A stretch of DNA of 64,000 nucleotides from an uncultured Planctomycetaceae bacterium (GTDB lineage: Bacteria; Planctomycetota; Planctomycetia; Planctomycetales; Planctomycetaceae). Below the pieces are notes generated by a model. It made no database searches, was not told where the DNA came from, and worked only from the letters and a program-made list of their open reading frames with translations. Within the stretch, counting starts at the first letter, position 1, and every line of letters starts with the position of its first letter. Location of the stretch: the NCBI GenBank assembly GCA_937916515.1, contig CALFSX010000213.1, positions 46,033 through 110,032 of the forward strand, given 5' to 3'. The position numbers and the translations under genes were made by a program. Positions 18,901 through 26,711 of the stretch are shown here, piece after piece.

Positions 18901-20892
18901 TTAGCAACAAAGGGAGCAACCGATGTGGCCCGCCAGGTAGGCTTCGCCGCATGGGTGGCCGCCGAAGGAAATGGTGCTGCTGCATTTTATGTCGCATCAC
19001 AAAGCAAGGACCGTCTGCGAGATCTTCTCGCAGCTGTGCCACGAATTCCGCAGCAGCTTCGAAGCGGGCTTTACAACGATGTTCGAACCTTGATGTTTGA
19101 ACTTCCGTCCAATCTGTCTCCCGAAGTGGGTGGCACAAGCCTTCAGCAGCAGGGGATTCAGGTTGACTTCTTTTTCCCGAATGCACCGAACGTTGCTGTG
19201 GAAACTCTTGAGAAGATGGAGCCAAAGGCCAGCGGTATCGTACCTGAAATTGTGATGGATGTGCCTCAGTTATTGCAACGCGACACGTTTGCACTGCGGT
19301 TTACCGGCATGGTGACAGCACCGAAGTCGGGTAGGTACACCTTTTTTATCGCTTCCGATGATGGTTCACGAATCTATGTTGACGACAAATTGCTGGTCAA
19401 CCACGATGGGCTGCATGGGATGACGGAAAAGAATGCTTCCGTTGATCTGACAGCCGGTCCGCATCCTTTGGTTGTGACTTACTTTGACAACGGTGGCGGC
19501 GACGGACTGAATGTTCAGTGGTCGGGACCCGGATTCAAAAGGCAAAAAATTGCTGCTGAAGCGTTATCTGTCAGCGGCGGAGCGGAAACGCTTCATGACC
19601 TTGCCATTCGATCACTTGGTTCAATTCCCGGCAACGAAGCCGAATTGTTTGTTGACCTTGCCAATCTGATGAAAGCTGGCAAGCATCGGGTTTCGGCGAT
19701 TAGTGTCTTGTCTGGGATTCCTGAGCAGCATTGGGCCAAGGATCGCTTGCCAGGACTGATTGATAATCTTGCTGGTTATTTAAGCGAGATTCCAGCAAAG
19801 TATCGGACGGGTGCGGCGGCAGTTTCAGCGACTGAGCTTGCGAAGTCATACGCTGCCTTGTTGCCGGAAGCTGCTGGTAAAGAAGCGTTGGCTCGGCTGC
19901 AAAATCTGGACGTGCGAGTCATCGCGATTGGTACAGTGGCGGCTCGAATGTTGTACGACAAAGAACGCATCGTGGTTCAGGCAGGCAAGCCAGTGGAGTT
20001 CCGGTTCTCGAACACCGACCACATGCCTCACAACTTCGCCATTGTTCAGCCTGGATCGCTGCAGGAAATCGGAGAGCTGGCAGAAGCCACATCTCGCGAT
20101 GCCGATGCGAAGGAACGACACTATGTGCCGGAATCAGATAAGGTACTGTTGTCCAGCCGACTGCTTGATCCGGGGCAGAGTCAGGCGCTTAGCTATACAA
20201 CTCCGTCAACTCCGGGAATGTATCCGTACGTTTGTACGTATCCGGGACACTGGCGTCGTATGTTTGGTGCCATGTATGTTGTTGAAGATCTGGATGCGTA
20301 CACTGCCGATCCAGTCGCTTACATGGCCGCTCATCCGTTGGAAGCCAGGGACGAACTGCTGACGTATCTGGACCGCAATACGGAATGGACGTTGGCCGTT
20401 CTTCAGGAAGACGTGGCACACCTGGAACATCGAGCCAACAGCTACGACGTAGGTGAAAAACTGTTTTCTGTGGCCAGCTGTATTGGCTGTCACAAAATGA
20501 ACGGTAAGGGAGCAGAAGTCGGGCCTGATCTGACAAAGCTGCCTGCCGAATACAAACCGCTTGATGTGCTGGATCACATGTTGAATCCATCGAAGAAGAT
20601 CGACAAGAAGTACCAATCCAACTTGTTTGTGTTGGCTACTGGAAAAGTTGTGACCGGTTTGATTGTGAAGGAAGACGCTGACTCTGTTTACGTTCTGGAC
20701 AACCCGACGGCACCAGACAAGCTGCGAATTATCGCCAAGGCAGACATTGAAGAACGAGACGCCAGCAATGTCAGCATCATGCCGCAAGGCGTGCTGAACA
20801 AGCTGACACGCGAAGAAATCTTCGACCTGCTGGCGTTCGTGATTTCCAAGGGGGACAAGAAAAGTGAGTTGTTCTCCGGCCATCATCACTGA
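15973..20892 (+). CDS. Giant secreted multidomain protein: SGNH hydrolase, propeller, HEAT, PA14, cupredoxin, cytochrome c
   Basis: 1639 residues from GTG 15973 (GAGG upstream), with a Sec signal (cleavage near VFG/QSP). Domains in order: SGNH/GDSL-like hydrolase (about 30-250, NLAVPGDEL and FGYNEALNG blocks); a membrane-bound-dehydrogenase-type beta-propeller (about 350-690, DPDGRIFCSVWPSYPHWNP, VGSDGALYVSDW); HEAT-like helices (about 750-1060); PA14 (about 1064-1200, YTFFIASDDGSRIYVDD); an azurin-like cupredoxin (about 1315-1435) with all type-1 copper ligands, His1353, Cys1421, His1426, Met1430; and a PVC-type cytochrome c module with C1503-I-G-C-H and the closing heme-binding domain. A periplasmic electron-transfer or carbohydrate-oxidising role fits; substrate is unknown. 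Confidence 0.93.
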   Translation: MRRSRQCLLFAVLVLMIGSSTVFGQSPGLKLKQNDHVSIIGNTTADRMQHHGWLETYIHALHPDLNLTFRNLAVPGDELKTRPREDNFGSADEWLTKNETDVVFAFFGYNEALNGPDGIAGFRKDLGETIDGMRAQKYNGESAPQIVMFSPIAHENLNNRDLPDGSKNNVNLHLYTQAMKEVCGQKNVVFVDLFAPTSQLYSIAEKPLTMNGIHLLDHGNKALASIITSSLFGKELPAVDAGMLDRLRQAVLEKNYYWFSRYRVVDGYNVFGGRSKLAWFGQSNADVMMREMEIFDVMTTNRDKKVWAVAAGGDLEVKDNNLPPELEVKSNKEGDLADGSFSYKTAEEGLELMKLDEGLQANVFASEAMFPEMVNPVQMAVDPDGRIFCSVWPSYPHWNPVEPRRDRILCLPDDNGDGVADRCTIFADELNSVTGFEFWGGGMIVAALPELWFLKDTDGDDKADVKIRILQGLSSADSHHSANAMSIGPDGWIYWSRGIFNVAAMETPTRTYRSGSSGVHRFNPRTFEMEFHFPIGPNPHGDFFDQWGYQFANDGTSGTGSYVNIGKGIGNKQWFQKQWRPVAATASLSSSHFPDRHQNNFLICNCIGFLGVLQHEVNYNGADITATAVNPLLDSSDPNFRPTDLEVGSDGALYVSDWANALIGHMQHNMRDPNRDDEHGRIYRITAKGRDLVKPVKLKGKPIAEVCDAFYAKENGTRYRARLELSGRDANDITTEVTAWAAKRDVNKPEDAQALLECLWVFEEQRIPNSELLATVFKAGEQKVRAAAIRTLGHWGDQVDGWDKTLLAAAQDQSALVRAEAVKAAVSFEGLAAAEAIFEVATRPMDPELETVLKYAKGQINVDSMIREVVGSGKPLSKAAYAYALLNASTGDLLKLDRSEAVYNAILGRENIPAGDLKETVSGLAGLRKLAPSSLLMDLIADRDASGNVVALNVIGNALVEQPAKDLKTVQHRIENLATKGATDVARQVGFAAWVAAEGNGAAAFYVASQSKDRLRDLLAAVPRIPQQLRSGLYNDVRTLMFELPSNLSPEVGGTSLQQQGIQVDFFFPNAPNVAVETLEKMEPKASGIVPEIVMDVPQLLQRDTFALRFTGMVTAPKSGRYTFFIASDDGSRIYVDDKLLVNHDGLHGMTEKNASVDLTAGPHPLVVTYFDNGGGDGLNVQWSGPGFKRQKIAAEALSVSGGAETLHDLAIRSLGSIPGNEAELFVDLANLMKAGKHRVSAISVLSGIPEQHWAKDRLPGLIDNLAGYLSEIPAKYRTGAAAVSATELAKSYAALLPEAAGKEALARLQNLDVRVIAIGTVAARMLYDKERIVVQAGKPVEFRFSNTDHMPHNFAIVQPGSLQEIGELAEATSRDADAKERHYVPESDKVLLSSRLLDPGQSQALSYTTPSTPGMYPYVCTYPGHWRRMFGAMYVVEDLDAYTADPVAYMAAHPLEARDELLTYLDRNTEWTLAVLQEDVAHLEHRANSYDVGEKLFSVASCIGCHKMNGKGAEVGPDLTKLPAEYKPLDVLDHMLNPSKKIDKKYQSNLFVLATGKVVTGLIVKEDADSVYVLDNPTAPDKLRIIAKADIEERDASNVSIMPQGVLNKLTREEIFDLLAFVISKGDKKSELFSGHHH

Positions 20893-20936
20893 TCGTGGGC
20901 GGCAATGCGTGGGCCATCCACACGGATGGCACCTTC

Positions 20937-21004
20937 GTCATTCCCGCGCAGGCGGGAATCCAGCCACCACAATGCCACTGGGTTCCCGCCTGCGCGGGAA
21001 TGAC
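20937..21004. repeat. 68-bp near-perfect inverted repeat (dRS3/REP-like)
   Basis: Arms of 27 nt (20937-20963 and 20978-21004, 26 of 27 complementary) enclose a 14-nt loop. Each arm contains ATTCCCGCGCAGGCGGGAAT, itself a palindrome of the kind known as dRS3 in Neisseria and found scattered in many proteobacteria. The ends GTCATTCCCG ... CGGGAATGAC are typical of this widespread element. It lies 45 nt after the giant redox gene, where it may also act in termination or mRNA stability. Confidence 0.9.
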
Positions 21005-21029
21005 TGTTGGGGCGCGGGTGATGTGGCGT

Positions 21030-21147
21030 TGGGCTTCGCCCTTGACCTGGTGGCGTGGCCTGCGAGAGAACGTGGAAAGTTCTAATCGCCGAGCCGCTCC
21101 GTTGTCGCTACGAATAAAGATGCGCGCTCCGCGCGCATCTTTTTGAC
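21030..21147 (+). repeat. Dispersed repeat family, copy 2
   Basis: Starts with GGGCTTCGCCCTTGACCTGG, contains the family core at 21087-21113 and ends in a GC-rich hairpin with T-run. The end hairpin is the most terminator-like of the five copies. It follows the 68-bp inverted repeat directly, so two unrelated repeats sit side by side in this gap. Confidence 0.88.
21116..21144 (+). terminator. Terminator-like hairpin inside repeat copy 2
   Basis: 12-bp stem AAAGATGCGCGC / GCGCGCATCTTT (21116-21127 and 21131-21142) with a 3-nt loop and a run of T to 21144. It could terminate transcription of the giant redox gene, about 220 nt downstream of its stop. Confidence 0.65.
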
Positions 21148-21341
21148 GAAGTTTAAGCTGGCTGCCTGAAGCGATAGTTTAAGGCGTTCCTATGCACTTT
21201 CGCCGCGATCGAATCGATAAGCCATTGTGAATCGGGAACTTTTGAAGGTTTGATATCCTTCATTGGAAATAGAAACGCTCAGCGTATATTTTTACGGCTG
21301 AGCTTTTCTTGTGGCTTATTTCTTCGGAGGCACTGTCTTCC

Positions 21342-22334
21342 ATGCAAGCACGTTTTTTTGTTGACGCTGCAATTGTGATTGGAGCAACAGCGGCTACCGT
21401 TGGGTTGGTTGTCTTTGCATATCGATCCTGTGAGGTTGCTCCAATTGCCGGTGTGGAACGTGCCGATGTGACAGTTCAATCGACGAAGACACTGCTGGAT
21501 TCACCAAGGACAGAAGCCGTCTGTCGGGAACTTCTTAAACGTGACGGTGTCGATCCGCATTCGTTGAACGCGGCATTGATTCGTTTGGCGATTCTTACCA
21601 GGAAAACTCAGCCTGCCATTCTGTGTAAGTTGATCGAGAACCTGCCAGCAGATGCGAGCGACGCTCAGGTGCAGAATTTGTGCCTGCTGGTCGAAACGCA
21701 GCCTCAGGAAAGCCAGTCGGAAATTGCGGCCAGTGCTGAAGCCTTGCTGGCCGCACGGGAATCGTCATCGGCCGCTCGTCAAGCCGCTTATGCTGTCTGG
21801 CTATCGGTTGCGTCTGATCCTGATGAAGTGTTCGATCGCGCGGCGCATGCTGAAGATACGTTGCTGTTTGTCACATCGCTGCCGATGGTGCAGTCGCAGG
21901 AAAGACGAGTGCGGTCGTATGACTATTTAAAGCCGATTCTGAAGACCGCTGATTCGATCAACATGATGCACGCTGCAGAATTGCCTGCCTCGCAGAGTAT
22001 GAAAACTTTGCAGGCTGCGGTCGAAGTTTGCGTGCAGTTGGAAGGGCGCATGTCAGAAAAAGCAGAGGACTTGATTTGTTTGCTGCGACACGCGGAGCTC
22101 AGGCGCTTTGTGGTTCAAAGTCTGGCGAAGATACCTGCAAGCCGTCTGCCTCAGGAACAGCTTGGGTATGTCGCGTTCGAAGTTATCTGCTTTATTGCCG
22201 AACAGTCCGCAGACAATCGTCGCAGGGAAGACACGCAAGACGCCCGAGAGTTAGCTCTGAGAATTGGTGAACGAATGACGCCGGAAAAACAGGCTCGGTT
22301 AAGCAAACGCCTGACCGAGCTGTTTAGCAACTAA
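21342..22334 (+). CDS. Membrane-anchored helical-repeat protein of unknown function
   Basis: 330 residues from ATG 21342, chosen because GGAGG (21326-21330) precedes it; a TTG start at 21309 would add 11 residues. One N-terminal membrane segment (about 8-25, AAIVIGATAATVGLVVFAY) is followed by an Ala/Leu/Glu-rich all-helical domain (about 45-330) that looks like HEAT or TPR-type repeats (for example AEALLAARESSSAARQAAYA). No catalytic motif is seen and I do not recognise a family. It ends 17 nt before the convergent DUF885 gene. Confidence 0.75.
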   Translation: MQARFFVDAAIVIGATAATVGLVVFAYRSCEVAPIAGVERADVTVQSTKTLLDSPRTEAVCRELLKRDGVDPHSLNAALIRLAILTRKTQPAILCKLIENLPADASDAQVQNLCLLVETQPQESQSEIAASAEALLAARESSSAARQAAYAVWLSVASDPDEVFDRAAHAEDTLLFVTSLPMVQSQERRVRSYDYLKPILKTADSINMMHAAELPASQSMKTLQAAVEVCVQLEGRMSEKAEDLICLLRHAELRRFVVQSLAKIPASRLPQEQLGYVAFEVICFIAEQSADNRRREDTQDARELALRIGERMTPEKQARLSKRLTELFSN

Positions 22335-22351
22335 TCCAGCAAAGCGATTGT

Positions 22352-24121
22352 TTATTGTTTGTCGATCCAGTCGTTAACCTGTTCTTCCAGTACGTTCAGC
22401 GGTACGGCTCCGTTCTGCAGGACAACTTCGTGGAAGTTCTTGATGTCGAACCTCGGTCCCAGTTTGGCTTCTGCGGTTGCTCTCAATTCGCGAATCTTCA
22501 ATTCGCCGATCTTGTAAGCCAACGCCTGGCCGGGCCATGCAATGTAGCGATCGACTTCGTTTTCTATATCCAGCAAAGACTTGGCCGTATTGGCGGCAAA
22601 GAAGTCAATCGCATCCTGTCGAGTCCACTTCAGACTGTGCATGCCGGTGTCTACGACAAGTCGAACTGCTCGCCACATTTCGTAGGTCAGTTGTCCGAAC
22701 TTCGAATAAGGATCCTGGTAAAGCCCGATTTCTTCGCCCAGCTTTTCACTGTATAGCCCCCAACCTTCAATGAAGGCCGTGTAGCCACCGTAGCGACGAA
22801 ATTCAGGTACGTTTTCGAGTTCCATCGCCAGCGCAATCTGGAAATGGTGTCCGGGAACGGATTCATGCAGCGAGAGCGCTTCGATTTCGTATTTCGGACG
22901 ATCCTGAACGCGATATAGGTTTACGTAATAACGGCCGGGGCGATTTCCATCAGGCGCAGGTGGCTGGTAGTAAGCTGTTGTTGTATCCGGAGCCATCTGG
23001 TCAGGAATAGGAACGATCTCATACGGAATCTTTGGCAGCCGCTTGAATAGTTTGGGCAGTTCCGGATCAATGCGTTTGCAGCAGGCCTTGTATGCAGCCA
23101 GCAGTTGGTTGGCATCGTCAAAATAGAATTGTTTGTCGGTTCTGAGGTGAGTTAAAAACTCCTGAAAGCTACCTTCAAATTGAACCAGCTTTTGAATGCT
23201 CTCCATTTCGGCTCGAATACGAGCGACTTCTTTCTGTCCGATGTCGTGAATCTGTTGCGGCGTTAAATCGGTCGTGGTGAACTTTCTGGCCAGAGACGCA
23301 TACATGTTTTGGCCGTCAGGGCGTTGCCAGCAGCCGACTTTGTCGAACGAAGCCGGTAGGTATTCGTCTTCGAAGAATTTCAAGAACACGCGGTACGCCG
23401 GAACGATGCGTTCATTGATGGCTGTGCGAGCTTCCTGACAAAGTCGAGCCTTTTCCTGTTCTGAGAGTTCGACCTTGAATGTCTTAAACGCGGAGTAGTA
23501 CAGGCTGTTTTCCGGGTTGTCGACAATTTGCCTGCGGATTTGACCGGGAACTCGCTGCATCACGATTTTGGGGTGCAGCATGCCCGTTTTGATTCCTGCT
23601 CGCATGAGTGCGATGGTTTGATCCATGTAGACAGGAAACGCATTCAGTCTTGCAATCCAGTCTTCATAGTCGCGGATGGAATCGAATTGCAGCGAGTCGG
23701 CCAGGTTGCTTTCGTCCTGAATCCCACCGCGCTGGTTGAGGGGCATCAGGTAAAGTTGAAACGGCTGTTCTGCAACCCGAGCTTCGTATTCGCGTCGGAA
23801 CAGGCGGTAGTTCAGTTCGCTGGAACCGGATAACTGTGTCGCGTCAATTTGCTGCAGTTGTTTGAGCACGTTTCGAGTCTGCAATTGAGAGGCTTCAATG
23901 GCCGAAGTGGACTCATTGCTCCACAGTTGATTGTAGGTGCGATTCCCCATCTGCGAGGCCATTGTCGGGTTTTCCTGCAGAGTTCGATTCCACTCAGCAG
24001 TGATGATCGCGTTTAGTTTGTCTGCCTCATCCGCCCAAATCATCGATGGGGACGCGATACCGCAGAAGATCAAAAAACAAAAGCACCGGATGGTGTTCCA
24101 GTTAGCGTGGCGAAGTTGCAT
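22352..24121 (-). CDS. DUF885 family secreted peptidase-like protein
   Basis: 589 residues with a signal peptide (hydrophobic segment about 12-29, cleavage near IWA/DEA). The domain is DUF885: the zinc-type motif HESVPGHH begins at His419, followed by IEGWGLYSEKLG with a candidate Glu ligand about 30 residues later (Glu452). PYSKFGQLTYEMWRAVRLVVD and the C-terminal AYKIGELKIRELR are also family-typical. Members are presumed metallocarboxypeptidase/dipeptidase-like exo- or periplasmic hydrolases. The HExxxGHH arrangement is intact, so activity is likely. Confidence 0.9.
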   Translation of the reverse strand: MQLRHANWNTIRCFCFLIFCGIASPSMIWADEADKLNAIITAEWNRTLQENPTMASQMGNRTYNQLWSNESTSAIEASQLQTRNVLKQLQQIDATQLSGSSELNYRLFRREYEARVAEQPFQLYLMPLNQRGGIQDESNLADSLQFDSIRDYEDWIARLNAFPVYMDQTIALMRAGIKTGMLHPKIVMQRVPGQIRRQIVDNPENSLYYSAFKTFKVELSEQEKARLCQEARTAINERIVPAYRVFLKFFEDEYLPASFDKVGCWQRPDGQNMYASLARKFTTTDLTPQQIHDIGQKEVARIRAEMESIQKLVQFEGSFQEFLTHLRTDKQFYFDDANQLLAAYKACCKRIDPELPKLFKRLPKIPYEIVPIPDQMAPDTTTAYYQPPAPDGNRPGRYYVNLYRVQDRPKYEIEALSLHESVPGHHFQIALAMELENVPEFRRYGGYTAFIEGWGLYSEKLGEEIGLYQDPYSKFGQLTYEMWRAVRLVVDTGMHSLKWTRQDAIDFFAANTAKSLLDIENEVDRYIAWPGQALAYKIGELKIRELRATAEAKLGPRFDIKNFHEVVLQNGAVPLNVLEEQVNDWIDKQ

Positions 24122-24275
24122 GAGTCAGCCCTTATGAAACTTTAGTCGAATTTGAAAAAGACGTGTTGCGGCTCAAAAGCCGACTCTGCTCGCCACAAAG
24201 TCGCCCGATTTAACTTAGATTGCCTGGCTTGTTGGACCGGAACCTGTGCAGCTTAAAGATGTCAAAACTATTGGC

Positions 24276-24295
24276 ACCCGGCACACGGGTTTTTT
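24276..24295 (+). terminator. Short hairpin with T-run upstream of the lipoprotein gene
   Basis: ACCCG / CGGGT arms (24276-24280, 24286-24290) with a 5-nt loop and T6. It lies between the divergent DUF885 and lipoprotein genes, about 100 nt before the latter, so it would act as a leader attenuator or terminate an upstream plus-strand transcript. The stem is short. Confidence 0.35.
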
Positions 24296-24395
24296 CGTCA
24301 TAGCTAGAAAAGTCGATGCAACACAACGGGCGACGCGCAATGACTTGCGCACTTAATGATGCCAGGCCAAAGTCTCTATTGGAAGGTTCGGATAA

Positions 24396-25943
24396 ATGAC
24401 ACCGAACAGAATGCGAATACTTATTGTCGGTACCATGCTTCTTTCAAGCGTTGGATGCTCCGGTAGTCGCTTGAGAAGTCTGGTAACACGTTCAGACTAT
24501 CAGACTCTGGAAGAGCTGGAGGCGCGTGACGCGGAAGACGCGGAACGCGCCATCGTCGATAAAAGCCTCTCTGGTTCAGATTCTGCACGTTTTGCGTCGC
24601 AGGAACGCGAACTTGATGAAGAAGAATCAAGTCGCTTCAGCCTAAGTCGACTGTTCAGCCGGAAGTCTGATGATTCCGAGATCGGCGAAGACCCATTCGT
24701 TGATGCTCCGTCCACGGCAGCTGTTGAGAAGGCGAAAGAGCCTGTGATTAAGGCTGAGGAAAAGCCAATTGCAACGACAGCTCAAACGAAGGCGGAAGTC
24801 AAAGTTCCTGTTGAAGTGAAACAGTCAAATTTCGGTACGACCTTAACAGATGTGGAAAAGCAGGCAGAAGATCTGTTTGCTGAACTTTCAGCTGCTGAAG
24901 CGACAGCCAGGGAAAACCCTTTCGCCGACTCCAAGGTCGCGTCGCAGGAAGCTGTCGAAGAGATCAAAGAGCAAGCCAAAGCAAAAGTTGTGGAATCAAA
25001 TTCGTTTGAAGAATTTATGGCCAGGCGAGCTAGTGCCAAAGCGAGTGTCGACAGTTCAATAGCGATGGTTCAGGAACTGAAGGAACAGGTTGAAGAACCT
25101 GTTAAGGCTGCTAAGCAGCAGTCTGCTGCTTCGTTCGACTCTTTACTAGGCGAAATCACACCAAAGTCCGAGCCGGTTAAGAAAACAAATCCGCCAACAG
25201 CGTTCGATGAAGGTCTGTTTCCTGGGCTTTCCGAAGCTCTTGAGGAAGCTGAAGCTGAACTGGATCCTGCTTCAATGTTTGGCGATTCCGACGCTGCTTC
25301 TGCTGAATTCGGTGAAACAAAGACGGCCATGTTTGGCAGTGAGTCAGTTGATGGTTCAGATCCGTTTGCAGCAGCTTCTGCCAAGCATGGATTTCAGGAA
25401 GTGAAGCAGAAAGATCCCTGGGCCTCGTTTGAAGGTTCAAGCGTGAACAGGGAAATGTCGTGGTCTTCTCAGGATCTCAATGCTGCTGGTTCGCCTGATA
25501 GTTTTGTGTGGGACGATTCAGAGGCTCCTCGCCCAACTCCGGCAATCGATGCAAAGCCATCGAATACGGGAACGATGCCCGTGTTCACTCAGGTTTCGTC
25601 GTCGGCTTCAGCGTCAACGGGCAGTACAACGCGAGCGGGGTATTCTGTTGATCATGGACCGGCTCTGGTGATTCCAGACGTGACGCCTCAGGCTCAACCG
25701 TTTGAACTAAGTTTGGGCCTTCAGGAAGAATCTTCCGCACCGGAAAGTTCTTTGGAAAGCGACCCGTTCTTCACTTCGGTTCCTCAGGCCATGCCGGCGA
25801 CGAATGATATGATGTTGAGCGATGAAACAGGTGTTGCCGCCAAAAATGGTTGGCCAACTCGAACCTGGTTCTTCATTCTGGGCTGCCTGATCGTTGCTTA
25901 CCTGCTATTTATGCCCGACCGTCAGAATCGTGCTAAAGCGTAG
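24396..25943 (+). CDS. Acidic lipoprotein with C-terminal membrane segment
   Basis: 515 residues, GGAAGG SD before the ATG. The N-terminus has a lipobox (LLSSVGC, Cys at about residue 21), predicting lipid attachment after export. The long middle part (about 30-485) is acidic, Glu/Ala/Ser-rich and of low complexity, probably disordered or coiled. The C-terminus has one strong hydrophobic segment (WFFILGCLIVAYLLFMP) followed by a basic tail. Being anchored at both ends it could span the periplasm or be looped along one membrane. No known domain. Cys within the C-terminal segment is also present. Confidence 0.75.
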   Translation: MTPNRMRILIVGTMLLSSVGCSGSRLRSLVTRSDYQTLEELEARDAEDAERAIVDKSLSGSDSARFASQERELDEEESSRFSLSRLFSRKSDDSEIGEDPFVDAPSTAAVEKAKEPVIKAEEKPIATTAQTKAEVKVPVEVKQSNFGTTLTDVEKQAEDLFAELSAAEATARENPFADSKVASQEAVEEIKEQAKAKVVESNSFEEFMARRASAKASVDSSIAMVQELKEQVEEPVKAAKQQSAASFDSLLGEITPKSEPVKKTNPPTAFDEGLFPGLSEALEEAEAELDPASMFGDSDAASAEFGETKTAMFGSESVDGSDPFAAASAKHGFQEVKQKDPWASFEGSSVNREMSWSSQDLNAAGSPDSFVWDDSEAPRPTPAIDAKPSNTGTMPVFTQVSSSASASTGSTTRAGYSVDHGPALVIPDVTPQAQPFELSLGLQEESSAPESSLESDPFFTSVPQAMPATNDMMLSDETGVAAKNGWPTRTWFFILGCLIVAYLLFMPDRQNRAKA

Positions 25944-26099
25944 TGTCGTCGAACATCACCTGGCCACTTTCCCTACTTCGGTCGTAAGTTTTGTGCTCTG
26001 ACCTTCGTTTGATACTACAGTCAACCGAAGTCAGTCAAAATTTGAGACTCCCGGTTTTCGGGAGTTCAAAAGCATACAGAACAAAGCCCGGAGTCAAAC

Positions 26100-26453
26100 A
26101 TGTCTCACGATCCGTGGAGTCGGCCAACGATCGAGGACCTTCGTCAGGTTCTTGAAAGTATTGGCAAGCCAGATGTTGCCAACCTGAGAACGAACGAGCG
26201 TCTTGAGCTTTCCGTGCCAGCTGAGATCAAAACGCATCGTGGCAACTCAATTTCTGCTATGACCCGCGAGATCAGCAGAACCGGTATTGGAATGCTACAT
26301 CGTGGTTCCGTTCAAACCGGAGAAACCACTGTCCGCATGGCCAGCGAAACTCGAGAATTTGAATATCGCGTACTGATCGAGTGGTGTCACCCATGCGACA
26401 ACGGGATGTTCATGAGTGGTGGTCGCTTCTTAACCAATGACGACAGCAAGTAA
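26100..26453 (+). CDS. PilZ domain protein (putative c-di-GMP receptor)
   Basis: 117 residues with a GGAG SD. An N-terminal helix region (1-28) precedes a PilZ-like barrel. The c-di-GMP-binding arginines are readable as Arg30-T-N-E-Arg34 (RxxxR), and the second motif reads Glu57-I-Ser59-R-T-Gly62, that is E instead of the usual D/N in [D/N]xSxxG. The end GMFMSGGRFL matches the closing strand. Such small PilZ proteins act as cytoplasmic adaptors for cyclic-di-GMP. The Glu substitution may weaken binding. No partner gene is evident next to it. Confidence 0.75.
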   Translation: MSHDPWSRPTIEDLRQVLESIGKPDVANLRTNERLELSVPAEIKTHRGNSISAMTREISRTGIGMLHRGSVQTGETTVRMASETREFEYRVLIEWCHPCDNGMFMSGGRFLTNDDSK

Positions 26454-26711
26454 GTTAGTCTGAAGTGTTGGTTGCACCTGGAATGCCGGTTCCGGGATTC
26501 AGCGAAGCCCGGTTGGCACGGAAAGCCGTTCCGGTCCGTTGGTTAATGCGTGTTTGTTTGTTCAACGGTGAATCAAGGGATCTGACGACAGTGCTGTGGC
26601 GCCGTTAAAAAGATCATCCATCGCCTCATCGTGCGGTGAACACAATCACGCAAAACTTGCCATCCTTTCGATAGCAACGGATATAAAGTCGTAAGACCTT
26701 CTATCTGGTGC

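Noticed and set aside
18551..19294. 247-codon minus-strand frame
   Set aside because: Antisense shadow inside the giant multidomain gene; Arg/Pro/Ser-rich composition typical of a shadow frame.
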